From Pseudomonas entomophila (GTDB taxonomy: Bacteria; Pseudomonadota; Gammaproteobacteria; Pseudomonadales; Pseudomonadaceae), in contig NZ_CP063832.1 in NCBI RefSeq assembly GCF_023277925.1, positions 2,372,001 through 2,436,000 of the forward strand: DNA of 64,000 bases, in the 5' to 3' direction. Positions 1 to 8,400 of the stretch are shown here, piece by piece; position 1 is the first letter of the stretch, and every line of letters starts with the position of its first letter. Position numbers and translations under genes: made by a program. The notes beneath the pieces were generated by a model. That model did not search any database. It was not told the DNA's origin and saw only the letters and a program-made list of their open reading frames with translations.

Positions 1-1131
1 GATCTGGTGGCTGACCGGGCCGGTCTGCAAACGGCCATTGAGGCCGGCGCTGAAGCTGGTGTTGTCTTCGCCGTGGACGATGTCCGAGCCACCGAGGGTG
101 GCCGTGCCGCTGTTGCCCACCAGCACCGGCGTGCCGTAGGTGCCGTGCTCGCGGGTGTGGCGGGCGCCACCGGCGAGGTAGGCGGTCCAGCTTTCGTTCA
201 GGTCCCATTCGCCACGGACCATGCCGAAGGTGTCTTCCGACTCGCTATAGGTCCAGTCCTGGCCGTAGTTGTGGCTGGCGTCCGGCGCGGTGGGCACCTT
301 GGTGGCGGTGCCGGGGCGCACGGAGTTGCGCAGGTGGTTGATGCGCTGCTTCTGGTAGCCGAAGTCGGTGGAAAGACGGAAGTCGTCGCCACGGTAGTCC
401 AGGCCGGCGACGAACAGCTTGGTGCGCTGGTCCTCGTCGTCGACGGCGGTTTCGCCTTCGCGCTGGCTGAGGTTCAGGCGCGCGCCGAAGCGGTTGTCCT
501 CGCCGAAGCGCTGGCCGATGTCCAGGTGCTCGCCGATGCGCCCGTCGCTGCTGATGTCCTGGGTGTAGCGGCGGGTCGGGGTGTCGCCGGCGCGCTTGGG
601 CTGCAGGTTGACGTTGCCGCCCAGGCCAGTGCCGGTCGGGCTCGCGCCGTTGAGGAAGGCATTGGGGCCCTTGAACACTTCCACACGTTCCACCCCGTCG
701 GTGGACATGATCTGGCGCGGCAGGATCCCGTACAGGCCATTGAAGGCAATGTCGTCGCCCGCCAGTGGCAGGCCACGGATCACGAAGACCTTGGACTGGT
801 TGCCGAAGCCATACGACTCGCGCACCGACGGGTCGTTGGCCAGCACATCGCCGATGTCCTCGGCCTGCTGGTCCTCGATCAGCTTCGAGGTGTAGCTGGT
901 CAGGGTGAACGGCACGTCCATGTTGTCCTGGTTGCCCAGCACGCCCATCTGCCCGCCACGGGCGACCTGGCCACCGGCGAAGGCCTCGGGCAATGCGTTC
1001 GGGGCGGGTTTGACGGCGTCGGCGTTGACGTCGGTGGCCTCGAGCTGGATCGGCTCGGCGGCCTGCGCCATCAAGGTGACGGAACAGCAGAGCGCCAGCA
1101 GGGCTGGGCGGGACGGGAAGCGCGGCGCCAT
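1..1131 (-). CDS. TonB-dependent siderophore receptor, 3' end cut by window edge
   Basis: Outer-membrane beta-barrel receptor for a ferric siderophore, of which the first 377 codons are present. The reading frame is open from the ATG at 1131 to position 1. Residues 1-25 form a Sec signal peptide (MAPRFPSRPALLALCC onward, ending ...MAQAA). The plug domain follows, with the family-typical segments VFVIRGLPL, DGVERVEVFKGPNAFLNG and GGNVNLQPKRA, and then barrel strands. There is no extra N-terminal signalling domain, so it is probably not a FecA-type transducer. The ligand cannot be told from sequence. A possible Fur box lies 37 bases upstream. Confidence 0.9.
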   Translation of the reverse strand, partial: MAPRFPSRPALLALCCSVTLMAQAAEPIQLEATDVNADAVKPAPNALPEAFAGGQVARGGQMGVLGNQDNMDVPFTLTSYTSKLIEDQQAEDIGDVLANDPSVRESYGFGNQSKVFVIRGLPLAGDDIAFNGLYGILPRQIMSTDGVERVEVFKGPNAFLNGASPTGTGLGGNVNLQPKRAGDTPTRRYTQDISSDGRIGEHLDIGQRFGEDNRFGARLNLSQREGETAVDDEDQRTKLFVAGLDYRGDDFRLSTDFGYQKQRINHLRNSVRPGTATKVPTAPDASHNYGQDWTYSESEDTFGMVRGEWDLNESWTAYLAGGARHTREHGTYGTPVLVGNSGTATLGGSDIVHGEDNTSFSAGLNGRLQTGPVSHQI

Positions 1132-1167
1132 CGTGGGGATCCTGACAGGGGAATTAAATGAGGGTGT

Positions 1168-1186
1168 GAATGGTAATGCTTCGCAT
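1168..1186 (-). promoter_or_regulatory. possible Fur box upstream of the siderophore receptor
   Basis: On the minus strand this reads ATGCGAAGCATTACCATTC. It partly matches the 19-bp Fur consensus, best in the ATTA.CATT part, and sits where a Fur operator would repress the receptor gene. The left half-site is poor, so this is a weak call. Confidence 0.3.
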
Positions 1187-1339
1187 GCGCAAACATCAAC
1201 CTATCCAATTGCGTTATGCCATCTTCGGGATCAACGGTGGATCGAGCCGACCCAATTCCATCGAGTGGATCCGCAGAGAGAGCACAGGGCGCTTGCCTCC
1301 CCGAGGTATGATCGGCGCCTCGACGAACAGGAGGTTGCG

Positions 1340-2386
1340 ATGAGCCAAGGCGACGGAATGCGGGTGATCGTGGTGGGTGCCGGTATTGTCGGCGCGTCAA
1401 TCGCCTATCACCTGGCCCGCAAAGGGGCACGGGTGACGGTGGTGGAAGCTGGCGAGATCGCCTCGGGCGTGACCGGCCGCTCGTTCGCCTGGGTCAACAC
1501 CTGCGCTGCCGGGCCCGAAGCCATCGCGCCGCTGCGCAAGGCCGCGATCGACGACTACCGCCGCCTCGAGCGCGAGCTGCCTGGCCTGGCCGTGCGCTGG
1601 ACGGGTTCGCTGTGCTACGCGCAGCTTTCCCTTGCTGAGCCGGACGCCGCGTCCACGGTGGTGGTTTCCCGGCAACGGATCCGCGACCTGGAGCCCAACC
1701 TTCGGCATCCGCCCGAGCAAGCCATGCATGCGCCGCAGGAAGGCGCGCTGGACGCCGTGGCCGTAGCCCATGCACTGATCGCAGGCGCCAAGGCCCATGG
1801 CGCCACGGTACTGACGCAGACCCAGGTGCTTGGTATGAGGTTCGACCGCGACACCCTGTCGGGCGTGAACACCTCCCAAGGCCCCCTGGCAGCCGATCGG
1901 GTGGTGCTGGCTGCCGGCAACGGCTGCACGGCGCTGGCAGGTGCGCTGGGGGTACCACTTGCCATCGGGCCTTCTCCCGCGATCTTCATCCGCTACCGCG
2001 CCCGGCCCGGGCTGGTGCGCGGTATCATTTCGAACGCGGCCATGGAAGTCAGGCAAGGGACAGAGGGTTGGCTGTTGGCGGCCGAGGATTATCTGGGCGA
2101 TGGCCCGGAGCAGCAGCCAGAGGTGGTGGCACGGCGCACGGCAGAGGCCATTTGCGGCGAACTCGAAGGCTTGAGCGGCCTTGAACTTGAAACGGCATGC
2201 GTTGGCTGGCGACCGATGCCTGAAAATGGTATCCCGCTGATTGGCTATCTGCCGGGGGTGTCGGGGGTCTACCTATGCGTGATGCACCCGGGCGTGACGC
2301 TGGCGGCGGTGGTGGGCAGGTTGGTCAGCGAAGAGATTGTCGATGGCAAGACACATACTCACCTGTTGCCTTGCCGTCCGGTGTAA
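1340..2386 (+). CDS. FAD-dependent oxidoreductase of the DAO (D-amino acid oxidase) family
   Basis: A 348-residue flavoprotein. The N-terminus MRVIVVGAGIVGASIAYHLA is a Rossmann dinucleotide-binding motif (GxGxxG), followed by the conserved FAD ribose-binding acid in VVEAGE. The C-terminus has the family pattern GWRPMPENGIPLIGYLPGVSGVYLCVMHPGVTLA. Such enzymes oxidise amino acids or secondary amines such as glycine or sarcosine; the substrate here is unknown. The start at 1340 is chosen because AGGAGG lies just upstream and the Rossmann fold begins right after it, although the frame stays open further upstream. It is transcribed away from the receptor and is not in an operon. Confidence 0.85.
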   Translation: MSQGDGMRVIVVGAGIVGASIAYHLARKGARVTVVEAGEIASGVTGRSFAWVNTCAAGPEAIAPLRKAAIDDYRRLERELPGLAVRWTGSLCYAQLSLAEPDAASTVVVSRQRIRDLEPNLRHPPEQAMHAPQEGALDAVAVAHALIAGAKAHGATVLTQTQVLGMRFDRDTLSGVNTSQGPLAADRVVLAAGNGCTALAGALGVPLAIGPSPAIFIRYRARPGLVRGIISNAAMEVRQGTEGWLLAAEDYLGDGPEQQPEVVARRTAEAICGELEGLSGLELETACVGWRPMPENGIPLIGYLPGVSGVYLCVMHPGVTLAAVVGRLVSEEIVDGKTHTHLLPCRPV

Positions 2387-2432
2387 CGCATGCGCGCCTT
2401 GGGGATCGAGCGCAGAGACCCCTCCTCGACCT

Positions 2433-2933
2433 TCATTCTGTCTTGGGAGAGATCTGCCAACATTCCGCTATGGTCTCCAAAGCGGCCTCCGCATCCTCGT
2501 CGTCATACGCTTCCCAGATAAAACTCATCACGCTGGCGACGGCGTTTTTCTGTGGCAGGCTCAATGAGCTCAACTCATAGTGCGAATCATATTTCACATA
2601 ACCCTGCATGCTCCATGACAACATTTGAGTCAAGATATCGCCCTCATAGTAACTCTCCGTCGCCATCAACAGGTAAGCCGGCAAATAATATTTTATGCCT
2701 GCAGGCGCCATAAAACTGAGACAAGCGGATTCATCCCCAACATAGTTTTCACAAAAATCTTTCAGGCTAAGCCCCCACCAGCACTTTCCTGCAAAGTAAT
2801 CACGGATCTGTAATGGCTCCGGATACCGAGATTTTACAATCTGATCAGCTTCTGGCGGCTCTGCCTTACCAAAGGCAGCCTCCACCTCTCTTCGGATACT
2901 GAGCAGCCGTCTGCCAATCGTTTCTCCTTGCAT
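2433..2933 (-). CDS. DUF6714-like putative immunity protein (copy a)
   Basis: A soluble 166-residue protein without signal peptide or membrane segment. It aligns along its whole length with the products at 3746-4249 and 9875-10396. Shared blocks are PEPLQIRDYFAGK.WW, DESACLSFMAPAG and KYYLPAYLLMA, followed by an acidic C-terminus (EAYDDEDAEAALETIAECW). The block around YYLPAYL resembles DUF6714 as I remember it. The third copy directly follows and overlaps rhs1, so I infer an immunity function for the family. Here no toxin is adjacent, so it is an orphan immunity gene. The start at 2933 has GGGAG upstream and matches the paralogues; an upstream ATG at 2957 is less likely. Confidence 0.7.
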   Translation of the reverse strand: MQGETIGRRLLSIRREVEAAFGKAEPPEADQIVKSRYPEPLQIRDYFAGKCWWGLSLKDFCENYVGDESACLSFMAPAGIKYYLPAYLLMATESYYEGDILTQMLSWSMQGYVKYDSHYELSSLSLPQKNAVASVMSFIWEAYDDEDAEAALETIAECWQISPKTE

Positions 2934-3022
2934 AACACTACACTCCCATACTGGCAATTTCGAACAGCACCGACGCCACCTTCGTATTCAACCGCCCACC
3001 GCAGTCGGAGCAAAACATAAAC

Positions 3023-3406
3023 CTACCGATCTCCCCCTCCAACTCTGCCTGCACCTTTTTCAAGGCTCCGAATCAGAATGTAAAACCCTACAAACTCAAC
3101 GAACTGAACAGACCAATACTCAAAACCATCACGATGCGCAGAAACCGCAAAGAGAAAAACATGATAGACAGTTATCAAAAAAGCGATAGACGCAGTTTTC
3201 CACACCGTGGCGGACGTGCTCATGAAAATCACCGCCCACCACGAGCAGAGCGGAATCAAGCCGGTAACCAATATCACATGCCTGAAAATCTCAAGCCCCG
3301 TCAGGCCATCTCCATGCGATGCCAAGAAGCAGAAAAAGGAATACACCGCAACTGCCGGAATCGCTAACAAAAGCTTCACAATCCAGAGAAAATACATTCG
3401 CCACAT
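3023..3406 (-). CDS. small 4-TM membrane protein, putative orphan immunity (family M, copy 1)
   Basis: About 127 residues with four hydrophobic segments, built like the products at 4993-5361 and 9220-9609. Shared marks are a first helix followed by VYSFFCFLA, the central segment HVILVTGLIPLCSWWAVIFMS, a helix with TVYHVFLFAVSAHRDGF, and a last helix ending in a charged tail. The start at 3406 (MWRMYFLW) is chosen because it aligns with MKWFLVLRV of the 9609 copy and has AGG about six bases upstream. ATG 3433 is possible and would put the gene close behind the 3439-3714 gene. Since one relative is coupled to rhs2, an immunity role is inferred. Confidence 0.65.
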   Translation of the reverse strand: MWRMYFLWIVKLLLAIPAVAVYSFFCFLASHGDGLTGLEIFRHVILVTGLIPLCSWWAVIFMSTSATVWKTASIAFLITVYHVFLFAVSAHRDGFEYWSVQFVEFVGFYILIRSLEKGAGRVGGGDR

Positions 3407-3438
3407 AACTAACCTAAAATCCAAGCCGGACATAGCAT

Positions 3439-3714
3439 CTACAGTGCGCAACCTTTAGCCTTACCCCAATGGTAGAGCACTATGGCCACCACCCAAAAAC
3501 AAATATTAACCCCCATCACCAACAAAAAAATCAAAGAGAACCTCCTATCCTCAAATCGGAAAATATGCCCATAGACTTCCAACACCCCAAGAAACGAGTT
3601 GAAATCTATACCCTTCCGTCTCGCATACGAGGCAGAATAAAAAACCAACAACGCCCCGCTAATCATGAAAAAATAAAACGAAAACTCCCTAAAGTAATAT
3701 ATATAATCACACAC
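3439..3714 (-). CDS. small 2-TM membrane protein of unknown function (family B, copy 1)
   Basis: A 91-residue protein with two hydrophobic segments, residues about 10-30 and 63-83, separated by a charged loop containing RRKGIDFNSFLGVLEVYGHIFRFEDRRFS. It is a paralogue of 4256-4543, sharing the pattern MCD, YA-KKG-(I/V)-(D/N)-(F/M)-N-(S/T)-F and VFRFE-(D/S)-(R/K)-R. It lies directly upstream of the family M copy 1 gene. I do not recognise a named family. Location within the tip array suggests immunity to a lost toxin or a small inner-membrane accessory, but this is inference only. Confidence 0.55.
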   Translation of the reverse strand: MCDYIYYFREFSFYFFMISGALLVFYSASYARRKGIDFNSFLGVLEVYGHIFRFEDRRFSLIFLLVMGVNICFWVVAIVLYHWGKAKGCAL

Positions 3715-3745
3715 AGCGATTACCCCCCAAGAATCATTTGTGAAG

Positions 3746-4249
3746 TCAACAATTAAGTTTCCCCCAACACTGCTCTATGATTTCCAGAACCTCCTCAGCC
3801 TCCTCATCTTCGTATACTTGCCAGATGAACCTCATCGCCGCTGCCACAGCCTTTTTCTGCTCGTCATTCAAAGCGCTCAGTCCATAAATATCATCCTCAC
3901 GGACATATGTACGCATCCTTGAAGACAACTCCAGCGTCAGCACGTCACCCTCGTAGTAATCCTCAACAGCTAGCAAAAGATATGCTGGAAGATAATACTT
4001 CATACCAAGGGGCGTCATGAAGGTCAGACAGGCAGATGGATCCCCAACATAATCATCATAAAAACCCTTCAATGTGAGAAGCCACCAATCTTTCCCTGAA
4101 AAATATTCTCTGACCTGCATTGGCTCCGGATATGCAGAATCCACTATATGGCTAACATTGGGTGCTGACTCTTTCCTAAAGGCGGCCTCAACCATCACCC
4201 TAACCGCTTTCCTCCTTGAATCCAACGAATCATTCTCTCGCACCGCCAT
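3746..4249 (-). CDS. DUF6714-like putative immunity protein (copy b)
   Basis: A 167-residue soluble protein, paralogue of 2433-2933 and 9875-10396. It has the same landmarks: YPEPMQVREYFSGKDWW, DPSACLTFMTPLGMKYYLPAYLL, and an acidic C-terminal helix (YEDEEAEEVLEIIEQCW). A Shine-Dalgarno AAGG precedes the ATG at 4249. It sits between two family B genes, so gene order here is family B, DUF6714-like, family B, family M. No toxin gene is next to it. Immunity against a relative of the rhs1 toxin is inferred from the linkage of the third copy. Confidence 0.7.
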   Translation of the reverse strand: MAVRENDSLDSRRKAVRVMVEAAFRKESAPNVSHIVDSAYPEPMQVREYFSGKDWWLLTLKGFYDDYVGDPSACLTFMTPLGMKYYLPAYLLLAVEDYYEGDVLTLELSSRMRTYVREDDIYGLSALNDEQKKAVAAAMRFIWQVYEDEEAEEVLEIIEQCWGKLNC

Positions 4250-4255
4250 AAACCT

Positions 4256-4543
4256 TCAGGTCCTTATATTTATAACGCAACCAATACCCTTGGCATAAGA
4301 AATTAAAAAACTCATGCCTACAGCTAGGGTTGCACCACCCAGAATAGCCAGCAAAATTACAACTGAAAGCCTCTTACTTTCAAACCGAAAGACCCTTCGA
4401 TACAATTCAAACAGACCAGGAAACGTATTCATATTTACCCCATTCTTCTTACAGTATGAATTAGCATACAAGGCAGACAAGCCGATCCAGAAAAACGAAA
4501 ACCAAAACATCAAATACGCCAACTTACTAAGATTGTCACACAT
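4256..4543 (-). CDS. small 2-TM membrane protein of unknown function (family B, copy 2)
   Basis: A 95-residue protein with hydrophobic segments at about residues 8-28 and 62-85 around a polar loop (SYCKKNGVNMNTFPGLFELYRRVFRFESKR). It aligns with 3439-3714. It follows the chimeric mini-rhs at 4584-4961 by 40 bases, the position of a cognate immunity gene. That mini-rhs no longer carries a toxin tip, so the pairing cannot be confirmed. The function is unknown. Confidence 0.55.
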   Translation of the reverse strand: MCDNLSKLAYLMFWFSFFWIGLSALYANSYCKKNGVNMNTFPGLFELYRRVFRFESKRLSVVILLAILGGATLAVGMSFLISYAKGIGCVINIRT

Positions 4544-4583
4544 ATACAGGCTCGCTACTCAACCGGAACAAAAATATTCGGAT

Positions 4584-4961
4584 TTAATGGCAACTCCAAT
4601 TCTGGGGCTGTCTCCTATGCCCCCTAGCGCCTTCCGTACGTTCCTCCCACACCTTTCCCCACGCCGTGTGCTGCCGGGCCCACACAACCTCCCCTTGTTG
4701 GTTCGTCAACTCCAACGGCGCCCCAAGATGATCACAGTGGTCCCCCTTTTTCCTCTCGGTACGCTCCTGCCAAGCCAGCCGGGTTTCGAAGCTGCCGTCG
4801 TCGACCCATTCGCGGATCGCCTGGGGGCCGCTGCCATACCATTCGAGGTGCTGACCGCTGCCGGTGCGGTGGGTGTAACTGGTTATCAAGTGATACCGGT
4901 ACTGCCATGCCGTGCGTCTGCTTTCATTAGTTGCCATCTGCACGAAACACAAAACCGGCAA
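4584..4961 (-). pseudogene. chimeric mini-Rhs fragment (internal deletion of an rhs core)
   Basis: The 125-codon frame begins like rhs2 (CFVQMATNESRR, then WQYRYHLITSYTHRTG and QHLEWYGSGPQAIREW). At RLAW it jumps straight to an Rhs core end segment, CDHLGAPLELTNQQGEVVWA. The join removes the entire YD-repeat region of about 700 codons. After the core segment only about 20 codons follow, and the DPxGL pretoxin motif and a toxin tip are absent. It is most simply the scar of recombination between two rhs cores. It could still be translated, but no function is expected. Confidence 0.75.
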
Positions 4962-5410
4962 TTAAAGATCAACGTTACGTTAACAGCGCCATTTACTCTC
5001 CCCCAAGCCTAAACAGCCTCAGCAACCACAACAACAAAGCAATTTCCACGATTTGAAAAAGAAAATAAATCAAAAATTCCGCATGCGCTGCAATGCCGAC
5101 CAAAAAATAATGATAAACCGTAATAAATACAGCGAACAAAAGCAGACGGAACACCGAACCTCGACGCGCCATAAATATAACTGACAACCATGCAGCCAGC
5201 GGTATCAATCCAGCCACCAAAAAACCGTAAAACACCACATCCACAAATCCTTTATCCCCCCCATGTATCAACACAAGGCAAAAAAACAAATAGACCAAAC
5301 AAATGGGCACAGAGACAAAAACTCTTAATGCAAAAATAGTTTTCGACACCACAACCCCCATTAATTTAGTGCACAACCAACTGACTTATCAGCATCTGCC
5401 TTAGGCAACC
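4888..5410. repeat. imperfect repeat copy A: rhs truncation point plus membrane immunity gene
   Basis: This block and 8456-8960 share the same order: start of an N-truncated rhs, spacer, family M immunity gene, and the end of an rhs toxin tip. Matching landmarks include GTCTGCTTTCATTAGTTGCC at the rhs start and the AAGCCTAAACAG tail of the immunity genes. Copy A carries the intact immunity gene. The two blocks flank rhs2, consistent with a duplication of about 3.5 kb followed by internal deletion in one unit. Confidence 0.65.
4993..5361 (-). CDS. 4-TM membrane protein, putative immunity to the Rhs2 toxin (family M, copy 2)
   Basis: A 122-residue integral membrane protein with four predicted helices. 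Landmarks are CLVYLFFCLVLIHGGDKG, VVFYGFLVAGLIPLAAWLSV, ARRGSVFRLLLFAVFITVYH and a last helix ending LLRLFRLGGE. Its ATG overlaps the TAA of rhs2 (TAATG), so it is translationally coupled to that toxin, the classic arrangement for an immunity gene. A membrane immunity protein suggests the Rhs2 tip acts at the inner membrane or in the periplasm. A near-identical but frame-broken copy lies on the other side of rhs2. Confidence 0.75.
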   Translation of the reverse strand: MGVVVSKTIFALRVFVSVPICLVYLFFCLVLIHGGDKGFVDVVFYGFLVAGLIPLAAWLSVIFMARRGSVFRLLLFAVFITVYHYFLVGIAAHAEFLIYFLFQIVEIALLLWLLRLFRLGGE

Positions 5411-8400
5411 ATTGCCTGGGATCAAGAAAAAACTTCCCATCAGAGTCAAAGGGAACCGGATTAGGCCAGATTCTCTGGAACCACACATTCCCTCCATAAA
5501 ATGTCGAGCTAACACCCGCCGCTTCGAATGAAGAATCATGATAAGCATCGATCATGTTACCGGTAACTCCACTCACACCGTGGATAGCAACCATCTCACT
5601 ATCTCTGGCGATCAAACCCTGGCGAATCTTATTTAAAATCGACGCCTCCGACTCCGTTGTACTACCTTTAGCCCATGACGCCAAAATACCTGTCGTAATG
5701 GCCCCGTTCACAATTTTATTATTTCCACGACAAATCTCACCAGCGACCCCGTAATATCTACTCAACTCGCCGGTTGTTTGGCATGCACGCGCATCGTAAT
5801 AGACGCACACACTTGTATCACCCTTACCATTAAAGTCCCACTTTTCCAGCCCCATAGGATCAACAAAAGAATTTGGATTCCCACTTACGTAAGCGTAGGA
5901 ATTTTCTCCTCCTCGAAACCCTATTGGATCAGCAGAAATATAGCGAGCACACGCTGGGTCGTAATACCTAAAACGGTTAAAGCTCAGAGCTGTCTCATGG
6001 TCCTCGTACTGACCCTGCAGGCGAATTGAATTACTAACACCCTGGCTCCCAGTCTCACCCAATTGCCCTTTTCCAACATTCCCCCAACTCTTATATTGCG
6101 CCGCCCACACCACGTGCCCATCCTCATCCGTCAGCTCCATCGGCGTGCCCAGATGGTCGCACTGGTACCAGAAGATGCTATCAAACGCTTGAGGTTTCAC
6201 GTCTGTTTGCCATAAGGGATCTTGCTCAAAGTCATACTCACGCCCACTCCAGTCGGGTCGCTTGTGCAGGCGAACCGGGCCATTGCGCACCGCCTGGGCC
6301 ACAGGCACAAAACTGCCTGGCAGATACAGGTAATGCACGGTGCTGCCGGTATCACCGTCGTCGCGCGGCGGGGAACTCTCCCAGGCAAGCGCGTTGCCAT
6401 CCCAGCCGAACAGCGTAAAACCGCATTTCAACTCGCGCTGTCGTTTGGCCCGTTGCATCTGGTTCCAGCCAGTGCCTGCATCAGGTTTGTCCCAGTGATG
6501 AGCAACGGAGTGCTTGTGCAACCGTCTCCCGAGTGCGTCATAGCTGTATTCGACCTTGAGCCGATCATCGTTGTAATGCGCCAGGCGATCGAACAGGTCC
6601 CAGGCCAGGTGTGCGTGTTTGCCCTCACGCAGCCGATGGATCAAGTTACCTCGGTCGTCATACTTGAAATGGGTGCCGTCGAACTGACGTAAACGGTTGT
6701 CCATCAACTTCCCATTTCTGGCATTTTCTTCCAGGGGGCGGTTGAGCTGCTGGGCTTCATCAACAAGGTTGCCCGCAGGGTCGAAGGAGAAAGTTTCAAC
6801 CCCCAAGCGACTGTTCGCCTGGAGCAATCGGCCAAGTGGGTCGTATTGATAAGTCAATTGCCCACGACGCGTATCGTGAATGCCTGCCAGTTGGCCGACC
6901 GTGTCGTACTCATACTCTCGTTTGAGCAAGGTGGTTTCGCCATCGGCACCGCCAATCACTTGTTCCAGCGGCCTCCCACGCATACTCCACTGCTGCTTGT
7001 GCATGAGCTTGTTGCCTTGATGGCGAACAATCTCCCGGTGTAAATCGTCACGCTCGAAGGCAAGCATTTCGTGATGGTCCAGCATCATGCCCAACAGATG
7101 TCCGCTGCCGTAAGTCAACCAGCTGACCTTGTGGCCATCGGGGCGAAGGGTGGCCACACGCCGGTTCAACACATCGTATTCATGCTGCCAGACGGCGACC
7201 ATGGGCGTGCCAATGGCCAGGTAGTGCTGATGCTCACGGACCATGTTGCCGGCTTCGTCATGGAACCATTGCAACAGGCTGGCGGCATTGCGGGCCTGTA
7301 GCAGTTGGCCATTGCCGTTGTAGGCATAATGTTCCGATTCCACCTGTTCACCCAGGCTGGCAGTACGTTCGATCAGACGGCCCATGCGATCAAAACGCAT
7401 GGTTATGCGGCGCTGGCCAACTTGGGTATGAGCGAGGCGTCCGGTCAGTGGGTCATAGTGATACTGCTTCACCAGGCCATCGAAACCGGTTTCCGCCAAC
7501 AAGCGTCCAACCACATCGTAGCTGAATGTCGCCCTGCTTTCGTTCTGGTTGTCCAAGCCGACCAATCGCCCTAGCTTGTCCCAGTGACAGCGCAATGTGT
7601 GCTCTGTTGCATCGACACGCTCGCTCGGCAACCCCACACGGGTATAGCGCCACGTCGTACACCGATCCAACGCATCGACATGGGCCAGCAACCGCCCTTC
7701 GGCATCGCGCTCGAAGCGTTCTTCGGACTGGTCCGGGTGGGTGACCTTGGCCAGCTGCCCGGCCTTGTAGGCGTACTGGATCTGCTCGCCCAGAGCGTTG
7801 GTGGCCTGCACCAGCCTGCCGAACTCATCGTAGGCCCACTGGCTGCTCTTGCCGGAACAGTCGGTGTATTCGAGCAACTGCCCGGCGGCGTTGTACGCCA
7901 GCTTTTTCTCGTTGCCGTTGGCGTCCTTGATTGCCTTGAGCTGCCCGGTTGAGGTGTAGGCGAATTCAGTCTTGTTGCCCAGCGGGTCGACTGTCTCGAC
8001 CAGGTTGCCGGCGGCGTCGTAGTCGCGCAGCCACAGGCCGCCCTCGGCGTCGAGAAGCTTGATCAACTGGTCCTGGTCGTCGTAGGCGTAGTGCACCACG
8101 CTGTGGTCGGCGCGGATGTGCTGCAAGCGGTTGCTGCGCTCATCGTAGACGTAGCGGTCCTGGCTGCCGTCGGCGTGCAAGTGGCGGATGACGTTCTTGC
8201 GGGTGTCGCGGAACAGCCACTCCGAGCGCCCGTCGGCATGCTGGATGCGGTAGGTGTAGCCCTCGGCATCGTAGTAGTGGCGGGTCTGGCCGCCATGGGC
8301 GTCGGTCACGGTGGTCAGGCGGATGTGCGTGTCCCAGGCCAGGCGGGTTTCGAAGCTGCCGTCGTCGGCCCATTCGCGGATCGCCTGGGGGCCGCTGCCA

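Noticed and set aside
7..1161. 384-codon open frame on the plus strand
   Set aside because: The minus strand gives a proper TonB receptor with signal peptide and plug; the plus frame is repetitive Val/Ala sequence.
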